From positions 251,453-315,452 of the forward strand of contig CAJJDP010000020.1 of assembly GCA_905182995.1 (NCBI GenBank): 64,000 nucleotides of DNA, in the 5' to 3' direction. The notes below the pieces were generated by a model. That model was given only the letters and a program-made list of their open reading frames with translations, ran no database searches and was not told where the DNA came from. Positions 59,201 to 64,000 of the stretch are shown one piece after another (position 1 is the stretch's first letter; each line of letters starts with the position of its first letter). The position numbers and the translations under genes are program-made. The stretch is from Paramecium octaurelia. Taxonomy: Eukaryota > Ciliophora > Oligohymenophorea > Peniculida > Parameciidae.

Positions 59201-62200
59201 TTATTATGGCAATAAGATAATCCTTCTTTTGTTCATGGTGCAATCTACATTGACTTCGTTGATTGAACAAAAGAGATGCTGAGGTCTAACTACTTACCCT
59301 GCTGATAATTCTATGTAGATTTGATCACCATAAGTCATGTTGGTTCTAGATGGTGTGAATTGGAATTAATAATAGGCTCCAACACCTGCCACGTTAAGCA
59401 GCTTAACCAATTTAGGAATTGTTGTGTAGGTTTTCTCAGAAATAAAGTTTAATGTGCTGTATTCGATGTTTGCAGATTGCAATCCTGTATATTTGTTATC
59501 AATAGAGGCATCATAATATGCCCATATCAATATCAGATCCTCAGTGTTAGTGCCATCTGGATTTCTGATATTAGTGCATTTAATTTGGTACAATTACACT
59601 GAAGAATAGTATAAGGTTTTCAATTCAAACACTAATTATTTATTAGAGGAATCATATTTTAATGAGTTCCAATGATGATTCAATGATCCATCATCATTAT
59701 AAAACAAGCATCTGTGATTTTAGGCAGACAACAATTACAAATTTGTGGATGCCATAAATCCTAATTGTAATTGCATACATTGGTGAAATTATAGATTGAC
59801 TCTGTTATTGATCTAAAACCTCATCTGCATTCCTGATTTACTATTCTAATATTGATTTTCTAATTTGAAATCAAGCAACAATAGATTTTTCAACAACGTC
59901 TGATCAGAAAAACTTAAAGCCCCATCAGTTGCACATTGCTCTACTATATTTGTGTCAGTATTGATAGTCAATCTAGCTTAAAAGGACTACACATCTGTAT
60001 CCAATCCAGAATGAGAAACATAAAATACTATCTACATAGAATCCTGTATTAAGTAATAATCGCTATTGTCATCAGTGTCAATGATTTAAGACTTAAATTT
60101 TATGATATTTCCACTACTTATAACACTGCATGTGATAAAGAGATTTCTATTGAAATAATTACAAAATGAATCTATGCTCAACCCATTTGGTAATGCACTT
60201 AATTCCAAAATCACATAGAACACTTAATTCAAAGTAAATTTATAATTTAATGTTGTTTTAAATGTGATGCTCTACTCTTACACTTTACTATTTGGATAGA
60301 TGGGTACCCAATCGGTAACTGTGCAACTAGTAATGAATGCATCATTCTAAGTTAATTATATCTCATTCTAAAAGGCAACCATATTGCCAACATTGTTAGA
60401 AAAAGCATATTTAAAATCAGATAATACTGTTCCACCTCCCCATTTGGTAGGTACAATAAAGGATCCTGTAAGTGATCCAGATGCTTCAATATAAGCAATT
60501 TGGTCATAGGGACAAAATATGATGTCTTAGGCCTTTATGCACTTACCTCCTGACCAAGTAGTGGGACTGAAATTCAAGGCATTTGACATTAAAAACCCAC
60601 TTCCCCAAAGATGTAAACTATTTGCACTTACTAAATTACTGGGATCAGTATGTGATGTTTAAATGGTTAGATCTATGGTACTGCCTGGTTTAATTTTTGT
60701 GACATCACTAATTTTATAGCTGGCAACCACATTGCCACCAGCTAATAAAGAGTTCCAATCATTGTTGTTATCCCAATTGCTTGATGGAAACTATATTCCA
60801 AAACTTTTGTAGTATGTACTACCAGTAGCCATATTATTAATAAACCATGCTCCTCCAAATATTCTTTCAGCATATACCACATCAAATCCATTAGTGTCTG
60901 CATTTAATTGCAATGAACCTACAACAATAGATTCTGGTTTGATTCCATAATTACGTAATCCAACAATCAAATCAAAGGCTGTTGATCCTGAAAAATCTTT
61001 AAGCAAAATCATTCTTTGATTGCTGTATATATCAGAATAAGTATGTGTTGTACCAGTTCCTCTGTGACCATACCAAATACAATTATCAATTGAACATAAC
61101 TTCTTACTTGTTGTAGACGTGCCCAGATCATCATTCTCTTCTTGTAATTACATTGAATCAACCAACACAGTTTCCACAGATCCATCTATAAATATACCAA
61201 CATGTTCATTTGATTATGTAACCTATCCCAACAATCGTAGAAATGTTGGAATCTTTTCGCCCTTATTTTATCCAGTTATTGTACCAGCTCCTGATCCAGC
61301 TGTGATGTAATTGACATATGAGGCAGATAAAGTTTTAGAGTCTGTCCCTATGACATAACCATGAATTAACTATTAACTGACTAGAGTAGCCATTGATTCT
61401 GAAGAGCCAGTTGGAGCCTAGTAAAATGCTACTATGAAGTCTAACAAAGTTTCCGATGGGTATAAGGATGGATACTTTTATATTTCAGCAATAAAACCAA
61501 ATCCCTTGCCTCCATTCAGCAGTTGGGTGCATGAGTTGTAATTCTTGGAGCATTTCATTGATAAATACACATCATTATCATTATATTATTTTAATGATGA
61601 AGTACACTATGTACATGCACTCGATTATTCTAATGAGATTGTGGCTTCGTCATATTTAATGTTTTTTTTATTGAATAGCACTTTCATAAATAATTCTGGT
61701 TATTGACCTGCACTGCAATAGGAATATGAAGATGAACACATTTAATTAGGTAACACTTTAAGATAGAAAATGATTCTCTGTGATCCAACCTTCAAACCAA
61801 CAGTTCTTGTGTTGGCAATAGAATATGCAGTGGCAAATGTTGCTGTGCTATCTCCAAAAGCTACAAAATTATACCCCCAATTTGTGAGACCTTAGGCAGC
61901 GGGATCAACAAATTCCTAACTTGTTTGCACTTTGAGGTTTTTACCAGTTGGTCCAGCTAATACGTAGGTTTTATAAGGTTTTGTATCTCTTGTAACTGAT
62001 TTTATTGTTACTCTTGCAAAATTAGTTTATGTGGAAGTTGCGGTGGAAGTGAATGCACATTTGAATGTCACAAAATAATTGAAATTGTCTTTTAGAGAAG
62101 TAACGTGTTTGCAGTAGATTTGTTATTCAGTTTTCCTGAAATAGCATTTTACACTTGAACCTAAATTATGAGCTATTGATGCTTGTAAGACAGCATCTGC

Positions 62201-63295
62201 ATCTCCTGTGGTAATAGTTATTAATTGCTCTGAGGCAGGAGTAGGAGAAGTCAGTGAAAATTAAACCTTCACACTGTTGAAAGGATAGCCCACAGAACCA
62301 GTGGCTGGTTTGTACAGAGTGATCAATTGATCATCCATAGGAACACCCCAAAGTAAAAAGATATCGACAGTCAACGACAATTTGGTTAGCTTAATTTGAT
62401 CTTTCTTGATACCATATTCAAGATAACCATTTCCAACTGTGGAGTAGACTGTAACTGGAGTAGATTGAGTGGCACTGAATAATATTTTACTGTTTTCAAT
62501 TTTTGTAGTAATAGTAGATGAGAGTTTTTCCTTTGCGAGATCAATACTGCATTGAATACTCATTATGTTTGATGATGTTATGGTACAAGAACAACCACTA
62601 GAGATTTCACATTCAGCTATTTCATCCATCATCAAGAATTAATAGTTGGAGTCTATTTCAATGATGAATTAGGACTTTTAACCAATAGAAACAGTTGGTG
62701 TAATTGTAATAGTAACAAGTTAAGACAGGCCTATTTTGGCTGGTTCATAAGAGAGATCCAATTTTAAGGATTAAGGGGGCAAGGCTTGGAGTGCCATTTA
62801 AGCGAATGCTGGGTTTTCATCATAAACTATAGATTAGGAATGCATGGAGGAGACACTCCAGAATTTAACTGGATTTTTATAACCTGGTGTTTGAACACTG
62901 GGATTGTTCGAGTAGATTATAATGACATACCAAGTTTTGGGTCTGATAATTTGATTAAAAGTGAAATAATAGATGTTATCGGTGTTTCCTTGACTCTATG
63001 CATCTGCCAGATCCTCAAAATTGATGGTATTATCTTCTCCTAATTAACCCAGATCCCAGTCTCCAAATTACCCATCAGATGAAGTCGTTATAGTTTATAG
63101 TTTGGCTTGGATGGAACCAATGTTGAGTGGGAAGGGGAATTGAATTTTGAGATACTCGTCCGCATCTAATCCATTCTCAAGAGCAAATTGCAGTCGAAAT
63201 TGCAAAGCCTTAGTAGCAATTGGGTTGGTAATGGTGAGACCACCAGAGTAAATGTGTCCGGCTTGGACATAAAAAAGTAGCAAAATAATTATCAT
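56282..63295 (-). CDS. Giant secreted/surface protein, intronless
   Basis: One frame of 2337 codons (7014 bp) with no intron. It begins with a signal peptide (MIIILLLFYVQAGHIYSGG) and ends with a short hydrophobic segment (YAPLISILIFIACILQ) at the very C terminus, suggesting GPI anchoring or a single membrane anchor; the mature protein would be extracellular. The body is a long series of beta-rich segments with N-x-S/T sites and scattered cysteine pairs (GCSCTITSS, MCSSSYSYC, ACTQCTSS). Units with Y-x-D-x-I-x-I-x-L followed by C...C recur, for example GDQIYIELSAG ... LFCSINEVNVDCT near 59230-59330. No exact tandem repeats were seen. Frame continuity is supported by five separated segments all in register. 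I do not recognise the family; it does not have the antigen-type cysteine modules. Confidence 0.85.
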
Positions 63296-63328
63296 TTATA
63301 ATAATATGCTTCAATTATTGTGAGAGTC

Positions 63329-64000
63329 ATGCAATATATTTAACAACTTGATCTCTCTCGTTACATTCCTGGGGGAGAGGCTCTCAAAACGCCTTGTAAC
63401 TAGAATAAGCCAGATAAAGTGAAACTATGGGAATTGGGCAAATTAAGATGCGTATCATATTGTTTCCAGTTCACCGGAAGGATGGCACGCGAACAAAGAT
63501 TCAACATGTTCTGCACCTTTTTCAGATCCAAGTTACATGTACTTCATTCTAAACTAGCTTCTGATATGCATTGTCGTAACTTCATCAAAGAAATGCTTGA
63601 CACTACAATCTCCATTTTTCTACTGACTGTCAGATACGAGTGTGGCGATGAACTCTATTAAGAAATGAGGAGATACTTCAGAATCCTAATTGATGCCATC
63701 GATCATCTAGTTACTCATGACTCTGTTGAACAAGTCACAGAAATCCTCACTTCAGAGGACTTCCACAAAATTATATTCTATCTCAAACTGCTCAACCTGA
63801 TGCGGAACATAAAACAACGCAAGAAATTCTTAGAACATTACCCTCATGCTGCTATCAAAGCCATCCAACAAAGTTATCTCTACAATGTCATCATAAATGG
63901 TCCAGTCAAACATATCAAGTATCGTTTTGCTGTTGCCAACCAAGATTATAACAAATATGGATTGCAATTCAACATTCCAAGTAGCAACAAACTTGTTAGC
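63329..64000 (+). CDS. Unknown protein, 5' part
   Basis: First 224 codons of a gene that runs off the window, starting MQYIQQLDLSRYIPGGEALK. The visible part is helical and soluble (ELGKLRCVSYCFQFTGRMAR, FIKEMLDTTISIFLLTVRYE, RYFRILIDAIDHLVTHDSV), with modest Cys content and a YNVIINGPVKHIKYRF strand near the end. The sequence is noticeably less AT-rich than its neighbours, with fewer TAA/TAG Gln codons (three seen). It is divergent from the giant gene with only 33 bp between the ATGs. The N-terminal 30 residues could belong to an upstream start. No domain recognised. Confidence 0.75.

Overview
The window looks like macronuclear DNA of a Paramecium, most likely of the P. tetraurelia group. 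The evidence is internal. Genes stay open only if TAA and TAG are read as glutamine and TGA is the sole stop; in the uS4 gene, TAA codons at 33374 and 33437 sit where other eukaryotes have conserved Gln. Almost all introns are 18-35 nt, usually GTA...TAG. Intergenic DNA is short and very AT-rich, and a 5.9-kb cysteine-periodic surface antigen gene of the Paramecium type is present. Exon joins below were made by eye; most models were accepted only when total exon length was a multiple of three.

Layout. 1-4.4 kb: 3' part of a cyclic-nucleotide-gated-type K+ channel, then a polycystin-like channel. 4.4-12.99 kb: Fip1, Mtq2/HEMK2 methyltransferase, an aberrant eL43, centriole protein SAS-6, a hypothetical protein, a multi-pass membrane protein and a coiled-coil protein. 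13.3-19.2 kb: surface antigen, followed by about 1.4 kb without a convincing gene. 20.7-25.9 kb: syntaxin-like SNARE, small membrane protein, AGC kinase, tail-anchored protein. 26.3-34.0 kb: ribosomal protein eS8 (frame broken at an A-run), membrane hybrid histidine kinase, SLC33-like transporter, NSUN/RsmB-type m5C methyltransferase, uS4, Spt4. 34.3-43.7 kb: membrane protein, TLDc protein, two coiled-coil proteins (one B-box-like), and a Kelch-PPP phosphatase with two altered metal ligands. 43.7-56.2 kb: poorly populated AT-rich stretches with a dual-acylation-signal protein and a decayed CKS1-like sequence, then a ciliate membrane protein and a run of coiled-coil genes. 56.3-63.3 kb: one intronless 2337-codon gene for a secreted surface-type protein, 33 bp from a divergent gene that runs off the window.

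There is no operon logic; this is an ordinary eukaryotic neighbourhood mixing housekeeping genes (translation, transcription, RNA processing) with ciliate themes (ion channels, basal-body protein, surface coat). No RNA gene, CRISPR array or transposon was recognised. Many ORFs visible under the standard code, and several long ORFs under the ciliate code, are antisense shadows.
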